From Diaporthe sp. PMI_573 (Eukaryota > Ascomycota > Sordariomycetes > Diaporthales > Diaporthaceae), in NCBI GenBank assembly GCA_021399435.1, contig JAJTUP010000001.1:806001-870000 (forward strand): 64,000 bases of DNA. The letters run 5' to 3'. Positions 45,397 to 55,364 of this stretch are shown here, one piece after another. Within the stretch, counting starts at the first letter, position 1. Every line of letters begins with the position of its first letter. Position numbers and translations under genes: made by a program. The notes under the pieces are model-generated. The model did not search any database, was not told the DNA's origin, and was given only the letters and a program-made list of their open reading frames with translations.

Positions 45397-47213
45397 ATGA
45401 CTTCCGAGGCCGTAACCAAGAAGGCCGTTGGGTTGGATGTTAACGACGAGCCCAACGACGTCATCGTGGGCATCATGGAAGATGCGACTGCAAATTACGA
45501 CTCCTGTTCCCGGAAGTTGCGTATCAAGATCGACTTGTTTCTGCTTCCATTGATGTGGGTGTGCTACGGAACCCAGCAGGCCGATAAGACATCTCTCAGT
45601 ATCCAGGCCGTATTTGGCATTCGCGAAGACACCGGCTTGGTTGGAGAGCAGTTCAACCGGTTGAGCACCATCTTCTATCTTTCTTACTTGGTATGCGAGT
45701 TTCCCGGTAACTGGTTGATCCAAAAGAGTCACACTGGCAAATTTCTTTCGATTGTCATGGTACTATGGGGTGTCGTGGTTCTCTGCATCGCCTTCGCAAA
45801 GAACTTTATGCACCTCGTGATCCTTCGCACCCTCCAAGGAGCCTTGGAATGCACGATTTCACCAACCTTCATGCTGATCACGGGAGCTTGGTACACCTCG
45901 CAAGAGCACACATTGAGATCTCTGATCTGGGGAACATCCAACGCCGGCATGAACATCATCACCGGTCTGTGCATGTACGGGATCGGATTACATGCACAGA
46001 AAGACCCCAATGGTCTTGCAGCAGTATGTTGGATCTTTTCGGATGTTTAACTAAGTAAGCTAATCTCTCATACAGTGGAAAGGCATCTCCTTCTTTCTTG
46101 GCAGCCTAACGATTGCCTGTGGAGTCCTTGTCTGGTTCATCCTCGGTACACCTCGTGAGGTTCGATGGCTCAACGAAGAAGAGAAGAAGGCAGCTATCGC
46201 TCGCGTGGTCGCCAATCAAACCGGTTCCGATAGGAATAAGCGGTCAGAGTTTAAGTGGGAGCAAGTTTGGAGCACTTTCAAGGGTTAGCCTCAGTCTTCT
46301 TGGAGACTTCAAGTTCGGACATCATGAAGGACCTGGAGACTGACAAAGACAATTCTGACAGACCCGCAAACGTACTTCTTCTTCTTCGTTACTATCATTA
46401 ACGCACTGCCCAACGGAGCGAATACTACGTTTTCGAAGTTGATCTGGAAGTCATTCGGTTTCACACCGTTGGAGACACTCCTGAAGGGGTCTACTCCATA
46501 CTATTGCGTTAGCATCTGCTGGTTCTTGGTCGTCGGATATGTCACGCTGAAGAAGCCCAACCTCAGATGTGAGTCTCTGAAGATATCGCTCCGATGATTG
46601 TTTCTAACAAAACAAAGTCATGATGATGATGTTCTCCCTCATGCCCGCCTTCAGTGGCATGATGGCTTTGGCTCTTCTTCCAACCGACTCTATGAAGTGG
46701 ACTAGATGGGGCATGTACATCTTGCAGGTGTTTGGGTCGTTGCCTGGGATCAGTAGGTAGTGTCATGTTCTCGAGTCTGACCATGACTGACTGTGTTGCA
46801 GTGATCTGGACCTTCCTGCCGTCCAACGTCGCCGGAAGGACAAAGAAGACCGTCACATCAACAGTCTTGTTTATCGCTTACTGCGTTGGAAACGCCGTAG
46901 GAGCTCAAATGTTCGTGGCCTCAGACGCGCCAAAGTACATTCGCGGAATTACTGCCTGTGCCATTCTCTATTGCATTGAGTTCTGTAGCATGGCGACATG
47001 GCGGTTCTACTGTAAGTCAAGACCTGGCGCACTTCGGGAGGTGAGGTGAGGTGTGTGCTAATCATGAACTCAGACATCTGGGAGAACAGAAGACGGGCGA
47101 AGATCATCCGCGACCAAGGAATCTCTGAGGAAGAGAGTGAGCGACTCGGGAAGTTAAACGCTGAAGCTGATATGACCGACCGGGAGAACATCCATTTCAA
47201 GTATAAATACTAG
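45397..47213 (+). CDS. MFS transporter, Dal5-like anion:cation symporter
   Basis: Six exons: 45397-46023, 46076-46283, 46362-46568, 46618-46752, 46802-47011 and 47074-47213; 508 residues with about 12 membrane helices. Typical Dal5/ACS-family features: R-K-L-R-I-K-I-D-L-F-L-L-P-L-M-W at helix 1, Q-Q-A-D-K-T-S-L-S, F-Y-L-S-Y-L-V-C-E-F-P-G-N-W-L, R-T-L-Q-G-A-L-E-C, and a C-tail ending K-Y-K-Y. These carriers take up organic anions such as allantoate, nicotinate, pantothenate or sugar acids with protons. All five junctions preserve frame and helix continuity. Position next to the aldolase suggests that it imports the acid feeding that pathway. The first ATG after the upstream GTG-led frame is used. 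Confidence 0.9.
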
Positions 47214-47585
47214 GAAATGTTGTGATAGTATTGAATGCATTATATACAGAGTAATCAATTCATTGTCAAGCGTTCGATAGGTGCCGATAGGCATAGAGCA
47301 GTGGATTTTCAGGGAGCGTGAAGGACCCGGTTTTAGCTATTTCTCTACCTAGCAAAGTATTTCCACGAGGGCCAGACGGGAAGTAGGGAAAGCTTCATCA
47401 CGTCACATATTAAGCAATCCATGATGTTACACGCAAGGTTGACACGAGTAATCACATAAAGCAGGTAAAAAGATACAAAATACTCAAAATAATTGCTGAA
47501 CCCGACTTAGAGATACTGGTAGAAGACAACGTGGACTACATCGATGGAACCGGTCCGAGGGGTTTGTCAGGCTGGCACGGGAATA
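47214..47585. other. Intergenic region between transporter and HET pseudogene
   Basis: About 370 bp, no frame of interest. Both flanking genes end here (convergent). Confidence 0.35.
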
Positions 47586-49132
47586 TTACTCAACAATGTC
47601 AGCCCAGCGCCATCTCTTACCCTCTGAGAAAACGGGATGACTCCCACCCATGCCTAAAAGCCCATCGGGTAAGAATTCAGATCTGGTCCCAGACCTGCAT
47701 TCCCAGAAGATGCCGCTGTTGCCTATGTGCGGGCTGGGAGGAACCTTTCTTGAAGGGTCCAAGCCCGAGTGGCGAGGTGTGCCCCCCCCCCCCCACGGAA
47801 CCTTCGCATACTCTGTCACTTTTGAATTTCCTGACTGTACAAGGTTCGCTGCTGGTAACTCCGACGCGTGCGTAGAAGCCACCGCTGTAGTGGTCTGGTA
47901 TCGAGAATATGCTTTCGTAAACATTAGTCGCAGATGAAGCGGCTAGGCTGATGAAGCTGTTGCCATAAAAAGGAGTCTCATATGGCCCGATTCTTCACGC
48001 CAGTTCTTTGTTGTTGTCGCCCCGCTGGATGATGCAGAGCGCGTCGATCCAGACATGCGACAATCCTAGTTCACTTACCAAATGAATAGCACCCCGGAAC
48101 ACCGTTGGTAAACAGCTGATAGCAAAAGCCTTTAGATACAAGTCCATTGTTTCCACTGTTAGCTTCATGAATAGCTCATGACCCCGCAATAGCTCAGCGT
48201 AGCGTAATGCGGCACGGTGCTTAACGTTTCTGCCAGGACCACTTTGGCGGCATCCCGATCAAACGTAACAAGCCTTGCAGGTCGCTTGTACTCTCGCGTG
48301 TTACCGCAATCTTCGTATTTGCCAACGCATTCACGCAGCCATATTCTGGCAATTTCCAATACGTTGGCCCGTCCCTGCCAAGAGTGCCCCTGTTGTGCCC
48401 CTGTTTTGCCGATCAGGGCTCGTACCGGCCAAGAACTACGACACACGGTCGGGGTCTCTTCATTCTTACATGTCGGATGCACCACAGTGGTCAGGAAGTG
48501 AATTTCATTACCGCCAGGACTTTGGAATTCAGTGGCTTCCTTGCCCCGCAAGTTCAACTACGTAAACTGAGCTCCCCTCCCCCTGGGGCCGTTATACCAA
48601 TTTTGGGTGGTTAGTGACGTGGTCCTGTCGTGACCAAGGCGGGTGATCCGCCATTCGACCTTGTTGAAAGTATCAGTGGCTTGGTCTGGACCGATCTTGA
48701 AAGAATGAAGGTGCAGAATTTGCATCCAGCCCGGGCCGCCGCTTGAATTCCGGAGATCGTGTCAAAAGACCGCTCTGGAGCAAAAGCCCAGCTGGCGTCC
48801 GGCAGGTCCGGCCAGTGACATAACTGATGTGGGCATTTCTCATAAAATCCTTCCGTAACAACTATACTTGGTATAAGTAGTTGTATTTCAGTCTCAGTAC
48901 GCATGTGATTGACTTCACCGGACTGAACCTCTCGCACGAGGTCAGAACGAGCTCCGAGATCGTTGCCATCCACTGCGAGATACTTCTCTGCCCATATTTC
49001 AAGTTCAGTGAGAATTGGACTGCTATCGCCTGGAGTTGATGGGGGTTCTCCAGTGCCGAATTTCATATTACTTGGTGGGTTGATGAATATCTGGGCATCG
49101 AGTTTCGAATAGAAGGAAGCTTGGCTAGGCAT
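47586..49132 (-). pseudogene. HET-domain (heterokaryon incompatibility type) pseudogene
   Basis: Homology to HET proteins runs through several frames on the minus strand. From the ATG at 49132 the frame (to 48611) carries a C-x-x-C motif segment (A-A-A-R-A-G-C-K-F-C). A second frame (48557-48165) carries the approach to the signature, Y-A-T-L-S-Y-C, where a one-base loss removes W-G; a third frame (48189-47995) continues H-E-L-F, L-P-T-V-F-R-G-A-I and V-W-I-D-A-L-C-I-I-Q. A stop and two phase changes follow before Y-G-N-S-F-I-S-L-A-A-S-S-A-T, and the frame shifts again at a 13-base C run (47782-47794) before F-W-E-C-R. At least four breaks make a functional product unlikely. HET domains trigger cell death in non-self recognition. 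No description of a repaired form is intended. Confidence 0.75.
47782..47794. repeat. 13-base C homopolymer at a frame break
   Basis: A run of 13 C on the plus strand (G on the coding strand) lies exactly where the HET reading frame changes phase. It could be a slippage site or a sequencing/assembly length error. Confidence 0.8.
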
Positions 49133-49629
49133 TTAATGTTCGCTCAGATACACGTCAGGTCGCCAAGTGGTCATCCTCGCGCAGCGGATCACAATCGGGC
49201 CGGCTTGCCAGGCAACGGTATTCTGTACAGTACCAATCCTGCAGTGGCTTGTTCCCCATTGGCTGAGACTTGCATTTCTGTGCTTTACCTCACTCCTGCG
49301 AGCTTCTGCATGTCTACGCAGTGGGGGCTTGACATTCAGGTTTGGCAAGCAGACCTAGGACTGACCAAAAATACTGTGGCTATACATGAGAGATTACTAC
49401 ATTCGAAGGCTATACAACTACTTAACAGGTATTGCTTCCACTGCTGCTTTTTGTTCCTTCTCTTGTCCCTTGTTCCCCCCCCCCCTTCGGTTTTGCCGAA
49501 AAGAAGTAACAAGAACGCAGTGAAACGATCAAGACTCTTAAACCGCAAGGCAACTGACGGTGTCGTTGTGAACGAGGCCTTCAGTGATACCGCGAGCCCC
49601 GCAGATCCGCTCAACTCTGACGCAAGACC
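49133..49629. other. Intergenic region with an 11-base C run
   Basis: About 500 bp between the HET pseudogene start and the 3' end of the GHKL gene, with an 11-C run at 49475-49485. The plus-strand 211-codon frame starting at 49121 is antisense to the GHKL gene and is not called. Confidence 0.4.
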
Positions 49630-52600
49630 TCAATTCATCCTGGGGCGCTTCCTTGTCGGGGCCTCCTCTGGCACCTCCTCTGGGATCTCCTCTCTCGGCA
49701 TCGTGATACCAATCATCGACGGCACATTGCCGGAATTCCAGTACCATTCATATTGACGCGGAAGCCGGAGGTTCCTCACAGCCTCGGTCCCAAGAGAGGA
49801 CCCACGAGCTGCAACACTGCGTGTGAGAACACAACGATGCGGTTGGGGCAGACCATGGGACAACTTACAAATCGATTCCCTTGCGGTATTATTTTCAACA
49901 TGATTTGTCGCGCCACGGGCAGCGAGAGATCCGGTATCATGTGAGCGGCCCGGCGCTGGAACCTCGCCAACAAGCTCAGAATGCTCAGAACCTGATGACA
50001 AGACCGAACCATCACGTTCAGAAATGCTCTCTAGGTCTTCAGCCGCGTTGCGAACATGCAAGGGGACTTGAACCTCGTTGTTCTGAGGTGCTGGCCTCGC
50101 AGGTGGTGCTGGCCTCGCAGGTGGTGCAGGCCTCGCAGGTGGTGCAGATAGTGCATTTGAATGGACACTGGGTTGGGCGACCACGGGGCTGGGGCTAGAC
50201 GCGCTGACGGAGGCATCGGGGTGGATGTCGGGTTGCGCAACCACGCGCCTTGTGCTGGACAGGACAACGAAAGAGTTGGGATCCTCGGGCGTTACCAAGA
50301 CAGAGAAGTACTCCTCGCCTGCTTCCAGATCAGGCACGCACAGTGTTCCTTGATGGACGCTGGTTCGGTGAACGAGGCATGTTGGCCAACGTGATGCGGC
50401 CGTCGTCCTTCGTGGCCTCGAAGGAAATTCTCGAGCGAGGCAAGTTTCATCCGTCTCAACTAAAAGTCGAAACCTTTAGCAGGGATTCAGAGGAGGTACA
50501 CTGTAAGAAACAGCTTCCTTGGCTCGGGAGACACACGTACCATCTTTAGTAATATAGAGTTTCTCCCGGAGGTCGGAGCAAGTAGAGACTCGATGAAGAT
50601 ATATCTCAATCATGGACTCGTCATCTTGCCGTGGGGCATTGACTGCCCATTCTAGTCTGAGACCAGGACTGCCGCCATCCTCCTTGTTGACAATCCGGAT
50701 TTCCACCTGTTGGTATTTGACCAGTCGCTGCTGTGCTCGGCGACATTCTAGTTTCATGTGAGACTCAGGCAGCCTCGAGCTGTCCTGCTGTAGGAACACC
50801 TCTCGGGGCACGCGATTGAGCACGTCAGAGAACAAAGTCGACACGGTGTAGACAACAGCCTCGGCCTCTGATACATCACCAATTCCCAGCTCTGCGATGG
50901 CAGAATCCATAAATAGCCAGCGCTTGTGAAACTTGACCAGCTGTTCGGTCTCCGGGGCGTGTTGAACGTAGATATCGAGATGTATCTGGCTGACGTTGAC
51001 GAAGTTGACCTTCATCGTGGTGGTTTGGGGGCAGGCGCGAAGGCAGGCTCGGACAAGACGGTTCACCGACGTCGCAAAGCTGGTGTCTGGGACTGTCACA
51101 GTCTGGGCATCGATATAGCGCCGCTGAGCCTCTTGCTCGATAGTATTGACGAGACCATGTAGTGCCAGGAGGCCCCATAGATTGTCAGTCAACTTGAAGG
51201 GGTGCCGGCCCATACCTTCGATAATCTTCAGGAGGCTCGGGTTCTAAGCGGAATCATGTCAGCAGATGTATCTAGAACTCCAAAGGGGTGCTTTACCTGA
51301 TCCAGCTCATTGCTGGAATAAAGCCAGCGGCTTTCGAGTTCTCCCTCAAGAAGATAGTGCTTCAACAGGTGCGCAGCCTTTTGAAACATGTTTGCAACGT
51401 CTTCGGTCTCTTCCTCGCCTACATGCCAAAATCTCGCCTTGATTTCGCCTTCTACATATCGAGGCTCGGCGGAATTGAGTAGATCACAGACCCTGCCAAC
51501 CAAATCCGGTCTGACCGACAAGGCCGCGACCAATATGTCGCAGATATAGAACGATTCTTGGTGCGCATTACCAAGTGATTCTCTCTCGCGGTTGGTCTTT
51601 CCCTGTGCGAAGTCGTACCCAAAGCCGAGGGGGTGGCCTGTTACGCTCGCCGACCGAAACATGGTACTCTCCCGTAGCAAAAGCCCCTTCAGGTACAGAT
51701 TGCCTCCCAAGTCCTCAGATGTAAGGAGCTTGCCGGAGGCAGTAGAAATGACACTCTCATCCCCGTTCTCAACGGTGAGGAGCAGCGCGACCTTGATCCA
51801 GTACTTGAAGGCTCTCTGCGAGACTGGGCTTCGCTTACCCATTTCGCCATCTTCATCCCGGGCTTTTCGATCTTGTCCAATGATGAACTGAACATCTCCT
51901 AGTGCCTTGACTCCAGGAGTGTCAATGATGGTGTTTTTTGGCTGTTGAGCAACTTCGGGGTTCTTGTCGTTCTTGATACGGTGTGCGTCAACCAAGAGAT
52001 CTTTGCTCTTGTCGAATCTGAAGAACAGGTTGCAGCCAGTTGTCTGACAAAACACGTCATGGTCCTGGCCGCTCCTCATCAAGACCAAGGCGGCAAGCTT
52101 GAGGCCCTCGCCATGGGCTCCGGCCTGGTCTTTGAGGTTTTTCTTGCTTGTACCGCCAATGCAAAGGTCCTTCTTCTGTAGTGAGGCCCCCAAATTTGTG
52201 ATTTCAACAGTTCCATAGCCGTCATGGCCCTTGTAGCGGACGAATGCGAGACACTCATCTGGGGCACCCTGACGGAATACTTTGTGAACAATCTCGGTAT
52301 CGCCGGTCGGAAATATCGCATCGCCGTTTGCCTCGCCTACCGCTTCACGGGTGGCAAACAACTGTTGTCGGTCGACGTTGTTTGTCATGATGACCGCGTC
52401 AATACTGTACATACTTGTTAGGCATTGATGGGAGGTTGGTTCGGATGGGGCCTCAAAAACAGAAGCCAAAGGTGCCCATACCAGTTCTGCCACAACTCGC
52501 GAAACGCTTCTCGAGGGCCCCAGTTTGTGTACGTTTCATGGACGTTCAAATGGTATTGCCTGCTGTTTGGGAAGTCGTCGAAGGGAAGAACAGTGGGCTT

Positions 52601-52651
52601 GTGATGGCCGCCCGACTGGGCCCTGCTGCTTTGGTTGTTGACTTTGGACAT
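49630..52651 (-). CDS. Large protein with N-terminal GHKL-type ATPase module
   Basis: Exons 52651-52482, 52404-51297, 51243-50541 and 50459-49630 on the minus strand; 936 residues. The splices are phase-consistent, and the first creates the N-box R-E-L-W-Q-N-C-I-D-A-V (residues 51-61). Then V-E-I-T-N-L-G-A-S-L (123-132), I-G-G-T-S-K-K (139-145) and G-A-H-G-E-G-L-K-L-A-A-L (152-163) fit the G1 and G2 boxes of GHKL ATPases (Hsp90, gyrase B, MutL, MORC). The Asp of the G1 box appears to be Asn. The central region (about 430-660) is helical and unknown. The C-terminus is low-complexity with three P-P-A-R-P-A repeats and ends in T-R-K-R-P-R, a likely nuclear signal. The last acceptor (TTTTAG) is the only one that keeps frame past a TAA. 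I know no function for this architecture. It lies next to a HET pseudogene. Confidence 0.78.
50091..50144. repeat. Three 18-bp tandem repeats inside the GHKL gene
   Basis: Three copies of an 18-bp unit (one base changed in the third) encode P-P-A-R-P-A in the low-complexity C-terminal part. Copy number may vary between strains. Confidence 0.85.
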
Positions 52652-54128
52652 GATGCTTGTGTCCACGCGGCGTGCTGAATTTCATGTGTCTCTTTAAGGT
52701 CAAGGGAAAGATGGTTGGAAGAATGGAATAGTGGCAAGCGGGGGAGGACGATGCAGGAAGGGTGGCCAGTTGTTTTTTTTTTTCATGCCAACATCCAGGC
52801 CATCCCGAGTAGGTGCTGAAATTGGCAATGTTGTGTGAGGGCGAGTGAGACGCGTGTTTGTTTGGGACTACTCCAAGGGAAGAAGGCAACTGGGGTGGGC
52901 GGACCGCGCCCTGCAACCAACAAACCAAAAACCGCCAGGCGGTCTGCATCCGTTTGCTGTGCCGCAGCGGCAGAATAAACAGTGAAAAGTGTAGTTACAC
53001 AAACGTGCTTTGCAAGTAACTGTCGTTGACTCCCTGCCGGGTCTGCAATTTAACTTGATGGCTTGCGCGGACAACCTTGTGCTCAGACCCTTAACGTGGT
53101 TCTGGGGGAGTTTATTTCAATTGCGGAGTTCTCCGTACTTTCAAATGACCTCGTGATTACTAGAGACCACATGCCGTACGTTTCGTACCAGGCTCTACGG
53201 TAAACAATGAGTGACAGCCGTCAACCGTGGGATGTCGACTGGAAAGGAATTACTAGGGCCGGACTCCACAGGTAACAGTAGACACGACGTCACCCAGCGA
53301 GAAAGGCAATATGCATAGATGTCGGGGGGCTCAAAGCTCGACGTGTTTATGAAGTATAGACACTCTCGGAGCATCTGAGATTCTTGTTGTCAATGTGCTA
53401 ACGTTATGAACGTTATGAAGAACACCCCGAAAACTTCAGATATAACGAAACATTTGGAATTTCACAAGCTCAAGTAACATCACTGTACGTCTGTTTTCAT
53501 GAGTAAATCCTCAAGGCATCTCTCAATCTGGTTCAGGGCACAAGCAATTATGCTTTCGTGAGTCTTGTCATTGACCCATTGCTTATGTAGATCTACAAAG
53601 ATGATGTGACCAATCGAAGATCGAACACTGTTCTGAGGGCGACAGGAATATGCGAACCTACCCAGTCAGCGGCGTTGGCGACCGAGAACAAAGAGCCTCG
53701 AGCATCATGCCATGAATTTTAAGGCGGTGCGGTGCGTCAGATGAGGGTGTTCAGAGCAAAAGCGCAGTAAAAAGGCGAAGCAGCATGCACGCCCAGACTG
53801 TCAGACAAAAAGTGGAATAGCTGACCAATTTCTCACCGTCTGATCTCATCAGGGTTCCTGCGCCTCGTTTGTGGATATACTCATTCCCAACCAAATGTCT
53901 CGCAGTCTCCTCGAATTCTTCTAGATCACGGCAATGGAAAGTGAGGCTAGAAGCGACCTAGCAATCGGCTCCGCGGTCGGCTTCGAGGATTATCGACGCT
54001 TTTATAGTTAGCGTCATGCCCGTCGGCCCGAAACATCAGCTACCTGTAACTTCGAAGCTTCGAACTCAGGTCAGCATTAGTTACACTTACGCCGTCCAAA
54101 CCGAAAGTCAGATCAACAAAGTCTAGCC
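52652..54128. other. Divergent intergenic region, no supported gene
   Basis: About 1.48 kb between the starts of the GHKL gene and the PY-motif gene. A T-run at about 52771-52783 is the only notable tract. Frames such as 52536-52949 minus are featureless. Confidence 0.4.
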
Positions 54129-55043
54129 ATGGCAGACGAGAAACAAAAGCAGCCAACTGCCCCCGAGAACTCGGTCGACAGAGTCGAAGAACCGCCACCT
54201 GCCTACGACGACTCGGCGCCAGGACCCTCGTCTCGCCCATCGGTGACCTCATCTCAGCGACCTGACGGGCCAACGCCGAACAACCCCTTCAACTTCCCAC
54301 CAAGCGAGGATCTCCCATCATACACAGAAGCCACCCCGTTCAGCAAGCCCGTCGTCATCCCGCAGTCACGTCCGGATGCAGCAGCCCCCTTCATAACAGC
54401 CTACGCACCAGCCCTGCTCGCCCGCGGCGTCACACCAGAGACATGGCACGCCTTCGTCACCACGGCCTCCGCCTTCCTGACCGCCACCGTGTCCTCCAAG
54501 GCCATCGCCCACGCCGGCGACATGGCGAAGCACCTGGGCTCGACGCCCGCCTCGTTCGGCAAGAACGTCACGCGTAATGCCAAGTCCGTGGGCAACCACG
54601 TCCGCGATGAGGCCAAGCGGGGCAACGTCGTCGGCGCAGCCTTTGGCGCGGTGGGTGGCGCGGTATCGCTGACGGTCGGCACCGTGTTGGGAGCTGTTGG
54701 TGCGGCTTCTGCGATGCCTGCCACTGCGATCGGGGCTGTCGCGAGGAAGCCCAAGACGCCTAGGGAGAGGGCAGCGGCGTATGTGGTTGTTGCGAACAAG
54801 GACTGGCTGAACGCGAGGGGGCTGACGGCGTCTGTTCTGGACACGCAGGAGTTGTGTCGTGTCGCTATGATTGAGGACTCTAAGGAGTTGCTTGTGGAAG
54901 CTAGGCAAGGCAAGAATGAGAATGGGGCTGGTCAGCTTCAGAGGCTGGAGAGGTATTTCTGTGAGTTGAAGGTTGGCCAGACGGAGACATTGGAATTGGG
55001 CGAGAAGACGCTTTGGTTGGTAGTGAATCAGCTGCGTTTGTGA
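54129..55043 (+). CDS. PY-motif protein with Gly/Ala-rich membrane-associating segment
   Basis: Single exon, 304 residues. The Pro-rich N-terminus contains P-P-P-A-Y-D and L-P-S-Y-T-E, PY-type motifs of the kind bound by WW domains of Rsp5-like ubiquitin ligases. The middle (about 170-215) is an unusual Gly/Ala/Val stretch (V-V-G-A-A-F-G-A-V-G-G-A-V-S-L-T-V-G-T-V) resembling a glycine-zipper membrane segment, followed by basic residues. The last 80 residues form a compact alpha/beta region with no family I recognise. No signal peptide. A membrane-associated adaptor is plausible but unproved. The ATG at 54129 has an A at -3 and a long open leader. High GC3 creates antisense frames (54366-55130) which I reject. 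Confidence 0.8.
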   Translation: MADEKQKQPTAPENSVDRVEEPPPAYDDSAPGPSSRPSVTSSQRPDGPTPNNPFNFPPSEDLPSYTEATPFSKPVVIPQSRPDAAAPFITAYAPALLARGVTPETWHAFVTTASAFLTATVSSKAIAHAGDMAKHLGSTPASFGKNVTRNAKSVGNHVRDEAKRGNVVGAAFGAVGGAVSLTVGTVLGAVGAASAMPATAIGAVARKPKTPRERAAAYVVVANKDWLNARGLTASVLDTQELCRVAMIEDSKELLVEARQGKNENGAGQLQRLERYFCELKVGQTETLELGEKTLWLVVNQLRL

Positions 55044-55364
55044 TAGGGAAGAGGTCACTATTGTACACGCCCGGACCCGATGAAACTTTTGACTGCGAAG
55101 TTTGACTGAATCAGACCAGAAACCTGCCATCAGAAGTCTGCTTTGAGGGAGTGGAGGCCAGAATAAACTTGCTGTTTCTCTTGCTACTTAGATTTTACTA
55201 GTTATGTCAATATTTGACTTTTTGTCGTGTTAGTCTACGGAATAAATTGGCCAATTATTTGATTGCACGGCGACCCATCATTTGCCTTTGTATGTGGTGG
55301 GAGACCAAATTTGCGCTCGTGAGTTGATCTTCGGCGATGTGGATTACCTCATATTTGTTCTGCA
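55044..55364. other. 3' region between convergent genes
   Basis: About 320 bp, AT-rich, no frame of interest (55282-55470 plus is antisense to the next gene). Confidence 0.4.

Noticed and set aside
49121..49756. 211-codon plus-strand frame with S-S-G-T-S-S-G
   Set aside because: Its 3' part is antisense to the end of the GHKL gene and its middle is translated from a C homopolymer.
54366..55130. 254-codon minus-strand frame
   Set aside because: Antisense to the PY-motif gene; Arg/Gly/His-rich shadow of a GC-rich gene.
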